Positions 43,552 to 53,697 of a stretch of DNA of 64,000 nt are shown here, one piece after another (the stretch's first letter is position 1; each line of letters opens with the position of its first letter). The notes below the pieces were generated by a model that was given only the letters and a program-made list of their open reading frames with translations, ran no database searches and was not told the DNA's origin. The position numbers and the translations under genes are program-made. The stretch comes from Rhodocyclaceae bacterium (GTDB lineage Bacteria > Pseudomonadota > Gammaproteobacteria > Burkholderiales > Rhodocyclaceae): contig JAGTRP010000005.1 in NCBI GenBank assembly GCA_018261935.1, forward strand, positions 124,001 through 188,000. The letters are read 5' to 3'.

Positions 43552-43587
43552 ACGACAAAGGCGAGCCCTCGGGTTCGCCTTTGTCGT
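43552..43587 (+). terminator. Long inverted repeat / terminator after dnaJ
   Basis: ACGACAAAGGCGA and TCGCCTTTGTCGT form a 13-bp perfect stem, extended by four more inner pairs (GCCC/GGGT), total about 17 bp. The T-run lies inside the stem rather than after it, so it could equally be an mRNA 3'-end protection hairpin. Confidence 0.7.
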
Positions 43588-43633
43588 ACTGGCGTAAGCA
43601 CCATGTCAGTTTCGGGCGCCATTCTTAGCCTGC

Positions 43634-43639
43634 TAAAAT
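43634..43639 (+). promoter_or_regulatory. Candidate extended -10 promoter of the binding-protein gene
   Basis: TGCTAAAAT gives an extended -10 box (TAAAAT at 43634-43639) 38 bases before the ATG. The -35 region (TTCGGG at 43611) matches poorly. Confidence 0.4.
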
Positions 43640-43677
43640 TGGCCGAAGTTCTTTTGGAAAGCGGGGGCGAAAACCAA

Positions 43678-44820
43678 ATGAGAGCATGGAAGAACGTAGC
43701 GGCCGCCGGGCTGCTGGCAGTCTGGGCCTGGGGAGCGGCAGCGGACCCCGGGGTTACCGACAGTGCCATCACCATCGGCATGTCGGCCCCCTTCTCCGGC
43801 CCGAACGGTGCCTACGGCCAGGACATGAAGGAGGCGATCACCGCCTATTTCAGCCTGATCAACAAGTCGGGCGGCGTCAATGGCCGCAAGCTTGAGCTTG
43901 TGGCCCTCGATGACGGCTACGAGACCGACCGCGCCGTCGCCAATACCAAGACCCTGATCGATGAAAAGAAGGTCTTCGGACTCCTGGCTTTCTACGGTTC
44001 CAGCCCGACCACCGAAGCCATGAACACCGTCTTCGGTCCGGCCCGGGTACCGCTGGTGGGCACCATTTCCGGTGCCGGTACCATTCGCCAGCAGCCTTCC
44101 GCCAATGGCAATAACCGCTACATGTTCAATGTGCGCGCCAGCTATGCCGATGAAACCGAGGCCATCATCACCCAACTGGTCGGCCTGGGCCTGAAGAGCA
44201 TTGCCGTCTTCTACCAGAACGACGGTTTCGGCCAGTCGGGCCTGGAAGGCGTGACCGCCGCCCTCAAGAAACATGGCCTGGCCCCTTCCGCCGTCGGCAC
44301 CGTCGAACGCAATTCCCTGGATGTCGGCAAGGCGGTGGAGTCCATCTCCAAGGCCACGCCCCAGGCAGTCGTCATGGTGACCCTCTACAAGCCCACCGCG
44401 GCCTTCGTCAAGGCCATGAAGAAGGCGGGCCAGCACCCCATGTTCATGACCCTTTCCCCGGTCGGCGCCGAGCAGCTGGTCCAGGAACTGGGTAACGAAG
44501 CCCGGGGAATCGGCATCTCCCAGGTCATGCCCTACCCCTGGAACGATACCGTCTCCGTCGTGCGCGAGTACCAGCGCCTGCTGGGCAAGCAGGGCAAGTT
44601 TTCCTACTACGGCATCGAAGGCTACATGATGGCCCGCGTCCTGGTGGACGGCCTGAAAAAGCAGGGCAAGGACGTTTCCCGGGAGAAGCTGGTCAGCGCC
44701 CTGGAAGGCCTCAACCAGGATTTCGGCGGCTATCGCGTCAGCTACACCCCGGACAGCCGCCAGGGCTCCCGCTTCGTCGAACTGACGGTGATCGGCCCGG
44801 GCGGCAAGATCCTGAAGTAG
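43678..44820 (+). CDS. ABC transporter substrate-binding protein, branched-chain amino-acid (LivJ) type
   Basis: Periplasmic binding protein of the type I fold (Peripla_BP_6), 380 aa. The signal peptide runs to about residue 22 (AAAGLLAVWAWGAAA). The mature protein shows ITIGMSAPFSGPNGAYGQDM near 33 (quoted as IGMSAPFSGP), DDGYETDRAVANTK near 81 and FYQNDGFGQSG near 180, typical of this family. Ligand not predictable: branched-chain amino acids, amides or aromatic acids are all possible. No permease or ATPase gene lies beside it, so it is an orphan here. The frame is open upstream into dnaJ, but the ATG at 43678 begins a good signal peptide. A bidirectional terminator follows. Confidence 0.88.
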   Translation: MRAWKNVAAAGLLAVWAWGAAADPGVTDSAITIGMSAPFSGPNGAYGQDMKEAITAYFSLINKSGGVNGRKLELVALDDGYETDRAVANTKTLIDEKKVFGLLAFYGSSPTTEAMNTVFGPARVPLVGTISGAGTIRQQPSANGNNRYMFNVRASYADETEAIITQLVGLGLKSIAVFYQNDGFGQSGLEGVTAALKKHGLAPSAVGTVERNSLDVGKAVESISKATPQAVVMVTLYKPTAAFVKAMKKAGQHPMFMTLSPVGAEQLVQELGNEARGIGISQVMPYPWNDTVSVVREYQRLLGKQGKFSYYGIEGYMMARVLVDGLKKQGKDVSREKLVSALEGLNQDFGGYRVSYTPDSRQGSRFVELTVIGPGGKILK

Positions 44821-44840
44821 GCGGCCCCGCCGCCAAGAAA

Positions 44841-44868
44841 AAAGCCCGTCGCGCAGACGGGCTTTTTT
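44841..44868. terminator. Bidirectional terminator between the binding-protein gene and cysS
   Basis: AAGCCCGTC / GACGGGCTT with a 5-base loop, A-rich on the left and TTTTTT on the right. It serves the converging genes on both strands. Confidence 0.9.
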
Positions 44869-44884
44869 GTTTCGTGGCCGATGC

Positions 44885-46252
44885 TCAGGCCCGCCGCCAG
44901 GTCGTCCCCTGGGCACTGTCCTCCAGGATAATCCCGGCTTCCTTCAGCTCGTCGCGGATACGGTCCGCTTCGGCGAAATTCCTCGCCTTCTTGGCGGCGA
45001 CGCGATCGGCGATGAGGCGCTCGACCGCCCCTTCGTCCAGTCCGCCGGCGGCACCGCCCCGCAGGTAGGCGATCGGATCCCGCTCCAGGAGGCCAAGCAC
45101 GCCGGCCAGTGCTTTCAGGAGTCCGGACAATTGCGGATCCCGGCTGCGCTTGACTTCCCCAGCCAATTCAAACAGCACCGCCATGGCGCCCGGGGAATCA
45201 AAATCCTCGTCCATGGCCGCCCGGAAACGGACGGCATAGGGGTTGGACCAATCCAGGGACACCGGGGCCGGCGGCACGTCCCGCAAGGCGAAGTAGAGGC
45301 TGTCCAAGCTGCGCCGGGCGTCGTCCAGATGGGCATCCGAGTAGTTGAGCGCACTGCGGTAGTGGGCCCGCAGGATGAAGAAGCGAACCACTTCGGCATC
45401 GTAGGACTTCAGGACTTCCCGGATGGTGAAGAAATTGCCCAGGGACTTGGACATCTTCTCGTTATCCACCCGCACGAAGCCGTTATGCATCCAGTAGTTG
45501 ACGAACCTGCACTGGTGGGCGCCCTCGGACTGGGCGATCTCGTTCTCGTGGTGGGGGAACTGGAGATCCTGGCCGCCGCCGTGAATGTCGAAGTGGGCTC
45601 CGAGCAGTTGGGAGCTCATGGCCGAGCACTCGATGTGCCAGCCGGGCCGCCCTTCGCCCCAGGGGGATTCCCAGGCCGGCTCTCCCGGTTTCGCATGTTT
45701 CCAGAGAACGAAGTCGAGGGGATCCTGCTTGGCGGAATCGATCTCCACCCGCTCGCCGGCCCGCAGGTCATCCAGGGACTTGCCCGAGAGCTTGCCGTAG
45801 CCGTCGAACTTGCGGACGGCGAAATTGACGTCGCCGTCCACAGCCCGGTAGGCCAGGCCGTTGCTTTCCAGCTTGCCGATCATGTCGAGCATCTGGGGCA
45901 CGTATTCGGTCGCCCGCGGCTCGAAGTCGGGACGCTGCACCCCCAGGGCGTCCGCATCCTCGTGCATGTAGGCGATGAAGCGGTCGGTCAGGGCCTGGAT
46001 GGTCTCGCCGTTCTCGGCCGCCCGCCGGATGATCTTGTCGTCGATGTCGGTGATGTTGCGGACATAAGTCACGTCAAAACCGCCCGCCTTCAGCCAGCGG
46101 TAGACCATGTCGAAAACCACCATGACCCGTGCATGCCCCAGGTGACAGTAGTCATACACCGTCATCCCGCATACGTACATACGGACCTTGCCCGGCTCGA
46201 TGGGCACGAACACCTGCTTTTCCCTAGTCAGGGAGTTGTGTATTTTGAGCAT
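44885..46252 (-). CDS. cysS: Cysteinyl-tRNA synthetase
   Basis: Charges tRNA-Cys; class I synthetase, 455 aa. The HIGH motif appears as CHLGHAR near residue 36 and KMSKS (EKMSKSLGN) near 266. Zinc ligands are visible as MYVCGMTV near 25, [10 protein letters not shown] near 206 and [10 protein letters not shown] near 235. The C-terminal [15 protein letters not shown] is the family anticodon-side helix. Convergent with the binding-protein gene; divergent from the TPR gene. Confidence 0.97.
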   Translation of the reverse strand: MLKIHNSLTREKQVFVPIEPGKVRMYVCGMTVYDYCHLGHARVMVVFDMVYRWLKAGGFDVTYVRNITDIDDKIIRRAAENGETIQALTDRFIAYMHEDADALGVQRPDFEPRATEYVPQMLDMIGKLESNGLAYRAVDGDVNFAVRKFDGYGKLSGKSLDDLRAGERVEIDSAKQDPLDFVLWKHAKPGEPAWESPWGEGRPGWHIECSAMSSQLLGAHFDIHGGGQDLQFPHHENEIAQSEGAHQCRFVNYWMHNGFVRVDNEKMSKSLGNFFTIREVLKSYDAEVVRFFILRAHYRSALNYSDAHLDDARRSLDSLYFALRDVPPAPVSLDWSNPYAVRFRAAMDEDFDSPGAMAVLFELAGEVKRSRDPQLSGLLKALAGVLGLLERDPIAYLRGGAAGGLDEGAVERLIADRVAAKKARNFAEADRIRDELKEAGIILEDSAQGTTWRRA

Positions 46253-46357
46253 GGAAGTCAGGGTATTGAGAAGGCCGGCTGCGGATTAAACTTTGGATTG
46301 ACCGGGCTTCTTGATAGAATTTAAAGATTGTAAACCTCGCCAAAGTATAGCATAGCG

Positions 46358-47434
46358 ATGACTGCCCCCCTCCCGTCCCCGGCCCGCGTCTCCGCTCGTT
46401 TCCCGCTCCGCGCCAAGCTGTGCGCCCTTGCCCTCGGCCTCGCCCTGGGCGGCGCCCTGCCGGCCCTGGCGGACGATTTGCCCGACGTCCAGCGCCTGGT
46501 CAAACAGGGACAATACGCGCAAGCCCTGGGGAAAGTGGACGCCTACTTGTCCGGCAAACCCAAGGATGCCCAAGGGCGCTTCCTCAAGGGCCTGATCCTG
46601 ACCGAGATGGGCAAGCCGGCGGAAGCCGTGGCGGTGTTTACCAAGCTCACCGAGGACTACCCGGAACTCCCCGAGCCCTACAATAATCTTGCCGTCCTCT
46701 ATGCCCAGCAAAAACAGTACGACAAGGCCCGCACCGCCCTGGAAATGGCCATAAGGACCCATCCTTCCTACGCCATTGCCTACGAGAACCTGGGGGACGT
46801 CTACGCCAAGCTGGCGAGCCAGGCCTACGACAAGGCGCTGCAACTGGATTCATCGAACTCGTCGACCCAAAACAAGCTGTCCCTCATCCGTGATCTCATC
46901 AGCACCCCGGCGCGCGCCAACGTCCGGCCCCAGCCCCCTGCTGCACCGCTAGCGGCAGCGCCGGCAGCCAAGCCGCAACCCGCGGCAACCCCGGCCCCCA
47001 CCGCCGCCATCATCGCCGCCACCCCGGGTGCCGCCTCCGCCGCCGCCCTGGCCAAACCGGCGGATCCCAAGCCGGCGGCACCGAAGACCGATCCGGCCGC
47101 CGACGACATAGTCAAGACCCTGAATAATTGGGTAGAAGCCTGGTCCCGCAAGGACGTCAAGGCCTATCTGGCCCACTATGCCGCCGATTTCCGCACGCCC
47201 AAGGGCATGTCCCGCAAGGCCTGGGAGGCTGAGCGCCAGGACCGCATCGCCGGCAAGGCGGGCAAGATCTCGGTCAGCTATGAGCAGCCGCAGGTCACCG
47301 TCAATGGCGACAAGGCGACGGCGAAATTCAGGCAGCGCTACAAGGCGGGTAGCCTCAATACCTCCACCACCAAGACTTTGGTGTTTGTTCGCTCCGCAGG
47401 CAAGTGGCTCATCCAGGAAGAAAATTCCCGCTGA
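46358..47434 (+). CDS. TPR-repeat periplasmic protein with C-terminal NTF2-like domain
   Basis: Unnamed 358-aa protein. A signal peptide (about 15-38, ending LPALA) is followed by three or four tetratricopeptide-like repeats (41-170; e.g. AVFTKLTEDYPELPEPYNNLAVLYAQ), an Ala/Pro/Lys linker (185-245) and a C-terminal ~105-residue NTF2-like domain (VKTLNNWVEAWSRKDVKAYL near 252). The last domain resembles the C-terminus of the next gene product, an L,D-transpeptidase, and the two genes overlap (TGATG). A partner or regulator of the transpeptidase is inferred. The start has no Shine-Dalgarno sequence; TATAGC ends six bases before it. Confident as a gene; role is inference. Confidence 0.85.
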   Translation: MTAPLPSPARVSARFPLRAKLCALALGLALGGALPALADDLPDVQRLVKQGQYAQALGKVDAYLSGKPKDAQGRFLKGLILTEMGKPAEAVAVFTKLTEDYPELPEPYNNLAVLYAQQKQYDKARTALEMAIRTHPSYAIAYENLGDVYAKLASQAYDKALQLDSSNSSTQNKLSLIRDLISTPARANVRPQPPAAPLAAAPAAKPQPAATPAPTAAIIAATPGAASAAALAKPADPKPAAPKTDPAADDIVKTLNNWVEAWSRKDVKAYLAHYAADFRTPKGMSRKAWEAERQDRIAGKAGKISVSYEQPQVTVNGDKATAKFRQRYKAGSLNTSTTKTLVFVRSAGKWLIQEENSR

Positions 47435-48702
47435 TGTTCCGCCGGCAGCTTATCTTGGCCGCCCTGGCGGCCTGTGTCGCCGCCAGTGCCCACGCCAGGG
47501 CCCACCCGCAGGAGAAGAATTCCAGGCCGGCCAAGGCCGCCCTGGCGGCCTCGGGAGCGGAAACCGGGAAGAAGCTTCCCTTGACGGTTTCGGACTCTGG
47601 TCCTGAGCCGCAACTGGCGAAGATTTTCAAGGAAATCGAGGGCAACCGCCTGGATAACGCCCTGCAGATGACCGAGAGCCTTCTGCGGCAGTATCCTAAT
47701 TTCCGCCTCGGCAACCTCATCAAGGGCGACCTGCTCCTCGCCCGTTTCCAGCCCATCAATGGTTTCGGTGCCCTGAACGGCGCCCCCAGCGACAAGATCG
47801 CCGACCTGCGGTCGGAAGCCATCGTCCGCCTCAAGGGTTACCGGGAAAAGCCGCCGGCCAACTACGTGCCCCGCTACCTGCTCCAGATGCAGCCGGACCA
47901 GCGCTATGCCATCGTGGTGGACACCCAGAAATCCCGGCTCTATCTCTACGAGAACGACGTGGCCAATGGCGGTCGGCCGCGCTTCGTGGCCGACTATTAC
48001 ATCACCCAGGGCAAGCTGGGGGCCGAAAAGGCCATCGAAGGCGACAAGAAGACGCCTATCGGGGTGTATCACGTCACCTCCAGCCTGCCCCGGAAGAAGC
48101 TCGCCGACCTCTACGGCAGCGGCGCCTATCCCCTCAATTACCCCAACGAGTGGGACAAGCGCCAGGGCCGCAACGGCAGCGGCATCTGGCTGCACGGCAC
48201 GCCTTCCGACACCTTCTCCCGCCCGCCCCGGGCGTCGGACGGCTGCGTGGTGCTGGCCAACCGGGATCTTGACGCGGTCGGCAAGAACCTGCAGGTCGGC
48301 CTGACCCCGGTCATCATCAGCAACTCCGTTGAATGGCTATCCCTGGACGACTGGAACAAGGAACGGACCGACCTCGACCATACCATCGAGGCCTGGCGCG
48401 CCGATTGGGAAAGCCGGGACACCGACCGTTTCCTGAAACACTATTCCAGGCGTTTCCAGGCCAACGGCCAGAATTTCGAGCAGTTCGCCGCCCAGAAGCG
48501 CCAGACGAACGCCAGCAAGGGCTGGATCAAGGTCAAGGTCAATAACTTGTCCGTCTTCCGCAACCCGGGCAAGGAAGAAGTTGTGGTGGTCACCTTCGAC
48601 CAGGATTACCGCAGCAATGGCCTCGCGAATATCATGAAGAAGCGCCAGTACTGGATCCGCGAGGACGGAAAATGGAAAATCATCTACGAAGGAGCAGCAT
48701 GA
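47434..48702 (+). CDS. L,D-transpeptidase (YkuD) with NTF2-like C-terminal domain
   Basis: Periplasmic enzyme, 422 aa, that crosslinks peptidoglycan or attaches proteins to it using a catalytic Cys. A signal peptide covers about 1-22. The YkuD domain (about 158-297) contains GIWLHGTP with His254 and the catalytic [12 protein letters not shown] with Cys271. The C-terminal part (about 312-422) is an NTF2-like domain like that of the preceding TPR protein, similar to the Cds6-type domain seen in some LDTs. The ATG overlaps the TPR stop; the stop overlaps the ppiA start (ATGA), so the three are translationally coupled. Confidence 0.92.
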   Translation: MFRRQLILAALAACVAASAHARAHPQEKNSRPAKAALAASGAETGKKLPLTVSDSGPEPQLAKIFKEIEGNRLDNALQMTESLLRQYPNFRLGNLIKGDLLLARFQPINGFGALNGAPSDKIADLRSEAIVRLKGYREKPPANYVPRYLLQMQPDQRYAIVVDTQKSRLYLYENDVANGGRPRFVADYYITQGKLGAEKAIEGDKKTPIGVYHVTSSLPRKKLADLYGSGAYPLNYPNEWDKRQGRNGSGIWLHGTPSDTFSRPPRASDGCVVLANRDLDAVGKNLQVGLTPVIISNSVEWLSLDDWNKERTDLDHTIEAWRADWESRDTDRFLKHYSRRFQANGQNFEQFAAQKRQTNASKGWIKVKVNNLSVFRNPGKEEVVVVTFDQDYRSNGLANIMKKRQYWIREDGKWKIIYEGAA

Positions 48703-49265
48703 AAACAATCAAGAACCTGCTGGCCGTGGCTGCCGGCGTACTCCTTACGACCTCCGCCTGGGCCGCTCCCACCGTGGAAATGCAGACCAACCAGGGCAAG
48801 ATCGTCGTCGAACTCTCCCCGGACAAGGCGCCGGAGTCGGTGGCGAATTTCCTGAAATACGCCCGCGACGGCTTCTACAACGGCACCATTTTCCACCGGG
48901 TCATTCCCGGCTTCATGATCCAGGGCGGCGGCTTCGACGAGAAGATGTCCCAGAAGCCGACCCGGGCGCCGGTCCGCAACGAAGCCAACAACGGACTGCA
49001 CAACGCCCGCGGCACCATCGCCATGGCCCGCACTTCCCAACCCCACTCGGCCACCGCCCAGTTCTTCATCAACCACGCCGACAACCGGAATCTGGACCAC
49101 CCGTCCTTCGACGGCTGGGGCTATGCCGTTTTCGGCAAGGTCACCCAGGGCATGGACGTGGTGGACAAGATCGCCCAGGTGCCGACCACGACGGCCGGCA
49201 TGCATCAGAACGTTCCCCAGACCCCGGTCGTCATCCAGAACGTCAAAATCATTTCCGAAAAGTAA
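48699..49265 (+). CDS. ppiA: Periplasmic peptidyl-prolyl cis-trans isomerase (cyclophilin)
   Basis: Cyclophilin of 188 aa with a signal peptide (about 4-23, ending SAWA). The catalytic face is visible as [16 protein letters not shown] near 57 with the conserved Arg, and the ATAQFFIN motif near 118. AAGGAG precedes the ATG at 48699, which overlaps the L,D-transpeptidase stop codon. A second, cytoplasmic cyclophilin follows directly, clearly a tandem paralogue. The sensitivity-determining Trp of eukaryotic cyclophilins was not sought. Confidence 0.93.
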   Translation: MKTIKNLLAVAAGVLLTTSAWAAPTVEMQTNQGKIVVELSPDKAPESVANFLKYARDGFYNGTIFHRVIPGFMIQGGGFDEKMSQKPTRAPVRNEANNGLHNARGTIAMARTSQPHSATAQFFINHADNRNLDHPSFDGWGYAVFGKVTQGMDVVDKIAQVPTTTAGMHQNVPQTPVVIQNVKIISEK

Positions 49266-49275
49266 GGACTCTCCC

Positions 49276-49767
49276 ATGGTCAAGCTGCAAACCAACCTCG
49301 GCACCATCACCCTAGAACTCGATGCCGAGAAGGCCCCCAAGACGGTGGAAAACTTCCTGGCCTACGTGAAGGCCGGCCACTACGACAACACCGTCTTCCA
49401 CCGGGTCATCAAGAATTTCATGATCCAGGGCGGCGGCTTCGAGCCGGGCATGAACCAGAAACCCACCAACGCCCCTGTCGACAACGAAGCCGCCAACGGC
49501 CTCAAGAACAAGCGCGGCACCATCGCCATGGCCCGCACCAACGACCCCCACTCCGCCACCGCCCAGTTCTTCATCAACGTGGTGGATAACGACTTCCTGG
49601 ACTTCAAGGCCCCCATGGGCAGCGGCTGGGGCTACTGCGTCTTCGGCCAGGTGGTCGAGGGCATGGACGTGGTGGACCAGATCAAGGCCGTTCGCACCGG
49701 CAACAAGGGCTTCCACCAGGACGTCCCGGTCGAAGATGTGGTGATCGAAAAAGCCGAAATCGTTTGA
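49276..49767 (+). CDS. ppiB: Cytoplasmic peptidyl-prolyl cis-trans isomerase (cyclophilin)
   Basis: Cyclophilin of 163 aa without a signal peptide. [16 protein letters not shown] near 36 and [12 protein letters not shown] near 97 mark the active site. It starts [16 protein letters not shown], with AAGGA seven bases upstream, 10 bases after ppiA. More than half of the residues match ppiA along the whole length, indicating tandem duplication. Its stop overlaps the TTG start of lpxH; ppiB-lpxH adjacency is common in proteobacteria. Confidence 0.95.
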   Translation: MVKLQTNLGTITLELDAEKAPKTVENFLAYVKAGHYDNTVFHRVIKNFMIQGGGFEPGMNQKPTNAPVDNEAANGLKNKRGTIAMARTNDPHSATAQFFINVVDNDFLDFKAPMGSGWGYCVFGQVVEGMDVVDQIKAVRTGNKGFHQDVPVEDVVIEKAEIV

Positions 49768-50486
49768 TTTTCTTCATCTCTGATCTTCACCTGTCGCCCC
49801 GGTCGCCCGGGGCGACGCGTTTGTTCCGGGACTTTCTCGCCGGCCGCGCCCGGGAAGGGGAAGCCCTCTACATTCTCGGCGACCTTTTCGAGTCCTGGAT
49901 CGGCGACGACGACTGCGGCGATGCCTTCAACGCCGAGATCATCGGCGCGCTCCGCGGGGCCAGCGAAGCCGGCCTCTCCATCGGGGTCCAGCACGGCAAC
50001 CGGGATTTCCTGCTTGGGGATGGCTTCGCCGCGGCCGCTGGCATTCGCCTCTTGCCCGATCCCTACGTGCTGTCGACGCCGGAATGGCAATTCGTCCTCT
50101 CCCACGGCGACTTCCTCTGCCTGGAAGATACCGAGTACATGGCCTTCCGGCGCCAGGTGCGCTCCCCCGAATGGCAGGCCGCCTTCCTCGCCAAGCCCTT
50201 GGCCGAGCGCCGCGCCATCGCCGCCTCCATGCGGGCGCAGAGCGAACAGGGCAAGCAGGAAAAGGCGCCCTATCTGATGGATCTCCACCCGGGGGAGACC
50301 GAGGATTTTCTGCGCCAGCACGGCTACGCCACCTTCATCCACGGCCACACCCACCGCCCCGCCACCCACGATCACATCGTCGACGGCATCCATGTGGAAC
50401 GCTGGGTCCTGGCCGACTGGCACGAGGATCGCGGCGAGTGCCTGGCCTGGGACGGCGAGGCGCTCCATCGGGAAACCCTGGGCTGA
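49764..50486 (+). CDS. lpxH: UDP-2,3-diacylglucosamine diphosphatase
   Basis: Lipid A synthesis: hydrolyses UDP-2,3-diacylglucosamine to lipid X at the inner membrane. 240 aa. Calcineurin-type metal motifs: ISDLHL near residue 5, [12 protein letters not shown] near 38, HGNRDF near 77, SHGDFLC near 113 and the late HGHTHRP near 194. The start is TTG at 49764, overlapping the ppiB stop; it gives [10 protein letters not shown], the conserved N-terminus, so translation is probably coupled to ppiB. Confidence 0.95.
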   Translation: MIFFISDLHLSPRSPGATRLFRDFLAGRAREGEALYILGDLFESWIGDDDCGDAFNAEIIGALRGASEAGLSIGVQHGNRDFLLGDGFAAAAGIRLLPDPYVLSTPEWQFVLSHGDFLCLEDTEYMAFRRQVRSPEWQAAFLAKPLAERRAIAASMRAQSEQGKQEKAPYLMDLHPGETEDFLRQHGYATFIHGHTHRPATHDHIVDGIHVERWVLADWHEDRGECLAWDGEALHRETLG

Positions 50487-50490
50487 AGCG

Positions 50491-52296
50491 ATGGCCACCG
50501 CCCTCGAAATCCTGCAGCGCACTTTCGGCTACCCGGCCTTCCGGGGCCGCCAGGCTGACATCATCGGCCATGTCGCCGACGGCGGCGACGCCCTGGTCCT
50601 CATGCCCACCGGCGGGGGAAAGAGCCTCTGCTACCAGATTCCGGCGCTGCTGCGCTCCGGCACCGCCATCGTCGTCTCCCCCCTCATTGCCCTCATGCAG
50701 GATCAGGTGGATGCCCTCACCCAATTGGGTGTCCGAGCCGCCTGCCTGAATTCGACCCTGGGATGGTCCGAAATCCAGGCCGTCGAAAAAGGGCTTTTCA
50801 GCGGCAACCTGGATCTCGTCTATATCGCCCCGGAACGGCTCCTGACCGAGCGTAGCCTCGCCATCCTCGACCGCCTCTACGCCGACGGCCGCATCGCCCT
50901 CTTCGCCATCGACGAGGCCCATTGCGTTTCCCAGTGGGGGCACGACTTCCGGCCCGAATACCTGCAGCTCTCCGCCCTCCACGAGCGCTACCCGGCGGTT
51001 CCCCGCATCGCCCTGACCGCCACCGCCGACGCCGCCACTCGGGAGGAAATGATCAACCGCCTCGGCCTCGGCGAGGCCCGGGTCTTCCTCTCCAGCTTCG
51101 ACCGGCCCAATATCCGCTACACGGTGGTGGAAAAGGACACGCCGAAGAAGCAGCTTCTCGGCTTCCTGGCAGGCCGCCGGGGCGAAGCCGGCATCGTCTA
51201 TTGCCTGTCCCGCAAGAAGGTGGAGGAAACCGCCGACTGGCTCACCGCCCAGGGCTATCCCGCCCTGCCCTACCACGCCGGTCTACCGGCGGAGACGCGG
51301 GCCGCGAACCAGCGCCGCTTCCTGCGGGAGGACGGCTTGGTCATGGTGGCCACCATCGCCTTCGGCATGGGGATCGACAAACCGGACGTGCGCTTCGTCG
51401 CCCACCTGGACCTGCCCAAGAGCATCGAAGCCTACTATCAGGAAACGGGCCGCGCCGGCCGGGACGGGGAGCCGGCCGAAGCCTGGATGACCTACGGCAT
51501 GCAGGACGTGGCCCTGCAGCAGGCCCGGATCGCCGAGTCCGCCGCGGCCGACGCCCAGAAGCGCCTGGAAACCCAGCGTCTCACCGCGCTGCTGGCCTAC
51601 TGCGAGGCGCCCCGCTGCCGCCGCCAGGTGCTTCTCGACTACTTCGGCGAACATGCCGAACCCTGCGGCAACTGCGACGTCTGCCTGGACCCGCCGGAAT
51701 GCTGGGACGGTACCGTCGCCGCCCAGAAGGCCCTCTCCGCCGTCTACCGCACCGGCATGCGCTTCGGCGTCGCCCACCTGGTGGACATCCTGCGGGGCAA
51801 GGCCACCGACAAGGTGAAGCAGTGGGGACACGACAGCCTGCCCACGTTCGGTGTCGGCGCCGATCTGGATGATGGTGCCTGGCGCACCATCATCCGTCAG
51901 CTGGCCGCGGCCGGTCTCCTCCAAGTGGATTTATCGGAACACGGCGCCCTCAAGCTGACGGAAGCCGCCCGCCCTGTCCTGCGGGGCGAGCAGGCGGTGG
52001 AGCTGCGCCGGACGGTACGCCGCAAGGCCGCAGCCACCAAGACCGCCCGCGCCCCCATCGACCTGGCGGGCGCCGACGCAGAGCTGTTCGAGACCCTGCG
52101 CCACTGGCGCTCGGATACGGCCCGGGAACAGGGCGTCCCGGCCTATGTCATCCTCCATGACCGTACCCTCAAGGAACTGGCCGAAGTGCGCCCCCACAGC
52201 TACGGCCATTTGTCCACCATCACCGGCCTGGGTGCCGCCAAGATCGAGCGCTACGGCGAGGAATTGCTCGAACTCATCGCCGCCTCCGCCCACTGA
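50491..52296 (+). CDS. recQ: ATP-dependent DNA helicase RecQ
   Basis: 3'-5' helicase in recombination and fork repair, 601 aa. Seen in order: Walker [13 protein letters not shown] near 36, DEAH motif [19 protein letters not shown] near 137, motif V/VI ([13 protein letters not shown] near 290, [11 protein letters not shown] near 316), the RQC zinc site (YCEAPRCRR near 370; CGNCDVC near 391), and an HRDC domain from about 525. The ATG at 50491 comes 4 bases after lpxH; the upstream open frame inside lpxH is not coding. Ends at a hairpin terminator. Confidence 0.97.
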   Translation: MATALEILQRTFGYPAFRGRQADIIGHVADGGDALVLMPTGGGKSLCYQIPALLRSGTAIVVSPLIALMQDQVDALTQLGVRAACLNSTLGWSEIQAVEKGLFSGNLDLVYIAPERLLTERSLAILDRLYADGRIALFAIDEAHCVSQWGHDFRPEYLQLSALHERYPAVPRIALTATADAATREEMINRLGLGEARVFLSSFDRPNIRYTVVEKDTPKKQLLGFLAGRRGEAGIVYCLSRKKVEETADWLTAQGYPALPYHAGLPAETRAANQRRFLREDGLVMVATIAFGMGIDKPDVRFVAHLDLPKSIEAYYQETGRAGRDGEPAEAWMTYGMQDVALQQARIAESAAADAQKRLETQRLTALLAYCEAPRCRRQVLLDYFGEHAEPCGNCDVCLDPPECWDGTVAAQKALSAVYRTGMRFGVAHLVDILRGKATDKVKQWGHDSLPTFGVGADLDDGAWRTIIRQLAAAGLLQVDLSEHGALKLTEAARPVLRGEQAVELRRTVRRKAAATKTARAPIDLAGADAELFETLRHWRSDTAREQGVPAYVILHDRTLKELAEVRPHSYGHLSTITGLGAAKIERYGEELLELIAASAH

Positions 52297-52304
52297 CCAT
52301 ACGA

Positions 52305-52332
52305 AAACGCCCCACCGGAGGGCGGGGCGTTT
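52305..52332. terminator. Hairpin terminator between recQ and rhlE
   Basis: A 9-bp stem AAACGCCCC / GGGGCGTTT with a 10-base loop, A-rich on the left, TTT on the right, 8 bases after the recQ stop. It is immediately followed by repeat copy 1. Confidence 0.75.
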
Positions 52333-52340
52333 CTGTAGCT

Positions 52341-52414
52341 GGGCGAGGACTGTCTGAGGCCGCATAGCGGCCGAGTTCCGCAGCCCGGCGGAGCAAATGC
52401 CCCGCCCGACGCGC
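52341..52414 (+). repeat. 74-bp structured intergenic repeat, copy 1
   Basis: First of two near-identical copies flanking rhlE; the second is inverted at 53838-53911. The ends pair (GGGCGAGG 52341-52348 with CCCCGCCC 52400-52407, one mismatch); inside are hairpin 1 GGCCGC-ATA-GCGGCC (52358-52372) and hairpin 2 TCCGC-N6-GCGGA (52377-52392). About four further bases (AGCT) on the left also match copy 2. It lies 44 bases after the recQ stop and 11 bases beyond the rhlE stop. The family is not recognised. Confidence 0.85.
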
Positions 52415-52425
52415 TACGGAAGGAT

Positions 52426-53697
52426 TCAGCGATGCCGGTTGCCGTTGCGGTGCTGTTGCGCCCCATCCCGGCGCTGACCGTCGCGGCGAGGTGCCGGCGT
52501 CCCAGGCCGTGCCTGGCCCCGGGGCTGCGGCGCCGGACGGGGAGCGGCCTGGGCGCTGGGCTCGAAGCCGGCGATCACTTCCCGTTCCAGATTCCGCTTG
52601 ATGAGTTTCTCGATGTCCCGCAGGTTCGGGCGCTCATCATGGCAGACCAGGGAGAGGGCCTCCCCTTCCATGCCAGCCCGGCCGGTACGGCCGATGCGGT
52701 GCACGTAGTCCTCGGCCACATTGGGCAGTTCGAAATTGACCACGAAGGGCAGGGCATCGATATCGATCCCCCGGGCCGCGATGTCGGTGGCCACCAGGGC
52801 CGCCAGCTTGCCGGCCTTGAAGTCGGCCAGGGCCCGGGTACGGGCGCCCTGGGTCTTGTCGCCATGGAGGGCAGCGGACTTGACCCCGGCCTTGTCCAGC
52901 TTCCGGGCCAGGGCATCGGCCCCGTGCTTGGTACGGGCGAAAACCAGCACCTGATGCCAGCCTCGGGTTTCGAACAGGTGCAGGAGGAGATCCCGCTTCT
53001 GTTCCCGATTTACCTCGATGATGCGCTGGGTCACGGTCTCCGCCGCCGTGTTGCGGGGCGCCACGTCCACCGAAACGGGGTCCTTCAGGAGACCGGAGGC
53101 CAGTTCCCGGATGTCGCTGGAGAAGGTGGCCGAGAACATCAGGTTCTGCCGCTTGGCAGGCAGGAGGGCAATGATGCGGCGGATGTCGCGGATGAAGCCC
53201 ATGTCGAGCATGCGGTCGGCTTCGTCCAGGACCAGGGTTTCCACCAGGGAAAGGTCCACCGTGCGCTGCTGGACGTGGTCCAGCAGCCGGCCCGGCGTCG
53301 CCACCAGGATATCGACGCCGCGCTTCAGGGCGGCGATCTGGGGATTGATGCCAACCCCGCCGAACATGGCCAGGGAAGTGACAGGCAGGTGCTTGCCGTA
53401 GGCGCGGACGCTTTCCTCCACCTGCATGGCCAGTTCCCGGGTTGGCACCAGGACGAGAACCCGGGGGGCACGGGAAATGCGGGAAAGCCGGTCATTGGCG
53501 GGGGTGCCGAGCCGTTGCAGGATGGGCAGGGTGAAGCCGGCGGTCTTGCCGGTGCCGGTCTGAGCCGAGGCCATCAGGTCATGGCCGGCCAGCACGGCCG
53601 GAATGGCGCCGCTTTGAATGGGGGTGGGAACGGTATAGCCCTGCTCGCCGATAGCGCGCAGCAGCTCGGCCCGCAGGCCGAGAGCGGAAAAACCCAT
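52426..53697 (-). CDS. rhlE: DEAD-box RNA helicase RhlE
   Basis: ATP-dependent RNA helicase of the RhlE group, with roles in ribosome assembly and RNA turnover. 423 aa. Q motif [10 protein letters not shown] near 24, Walker [11 protein letters not shown] near 43, PTRELAMQV near 85, [13 protein letters not shown] near 150, SATF near 184, and late motifs [10 protein letters not shown] near 290 and [10 protein letters not shown] near 318. The C-terminal tail (about 375-423) is Arg/Gln/Pro-rich, typical for RNA contact. CAGGAG precedes the ATG. It is bracketed by the two inverted repeats. Confidence 0.95.
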   Translation of the reverse strand: MGFSALGLRAELLRAIGEQGYTVPTPIQSGAIPAVLAGHDLMASAQTGTGKTAGFTLPILQRLGTPANDRLSRISRAPRVLVLVPTRELAMQVEESVRAYGKHLPVTSLAMFGGVGINPQIAALKRGVDILVATPGRLLDHVQQRTVDLSLVETLVLDEADRMLDMGFIRDIRRIIALLPAKRQNLMFSATFSSDIRELASGLLKDPVSVDVAPRNTAAETVTQRIIEVNREQKRDLLLHLFETRGWHQVLVFARTKHGADALARKLDKAGVKSAALHGDKTQGARTRALADFKAGKLAALVATDIAARGIDIDALPFVVNFELPNVAEDYVHRIGRTGRAGMEGEALSLVCHDERPNLRDIEKLIKRNLEREVIAGFEPSAQAAPRPAPQPRGQARPGTPAPRRDGQRRDGAQQHRNGNRHR

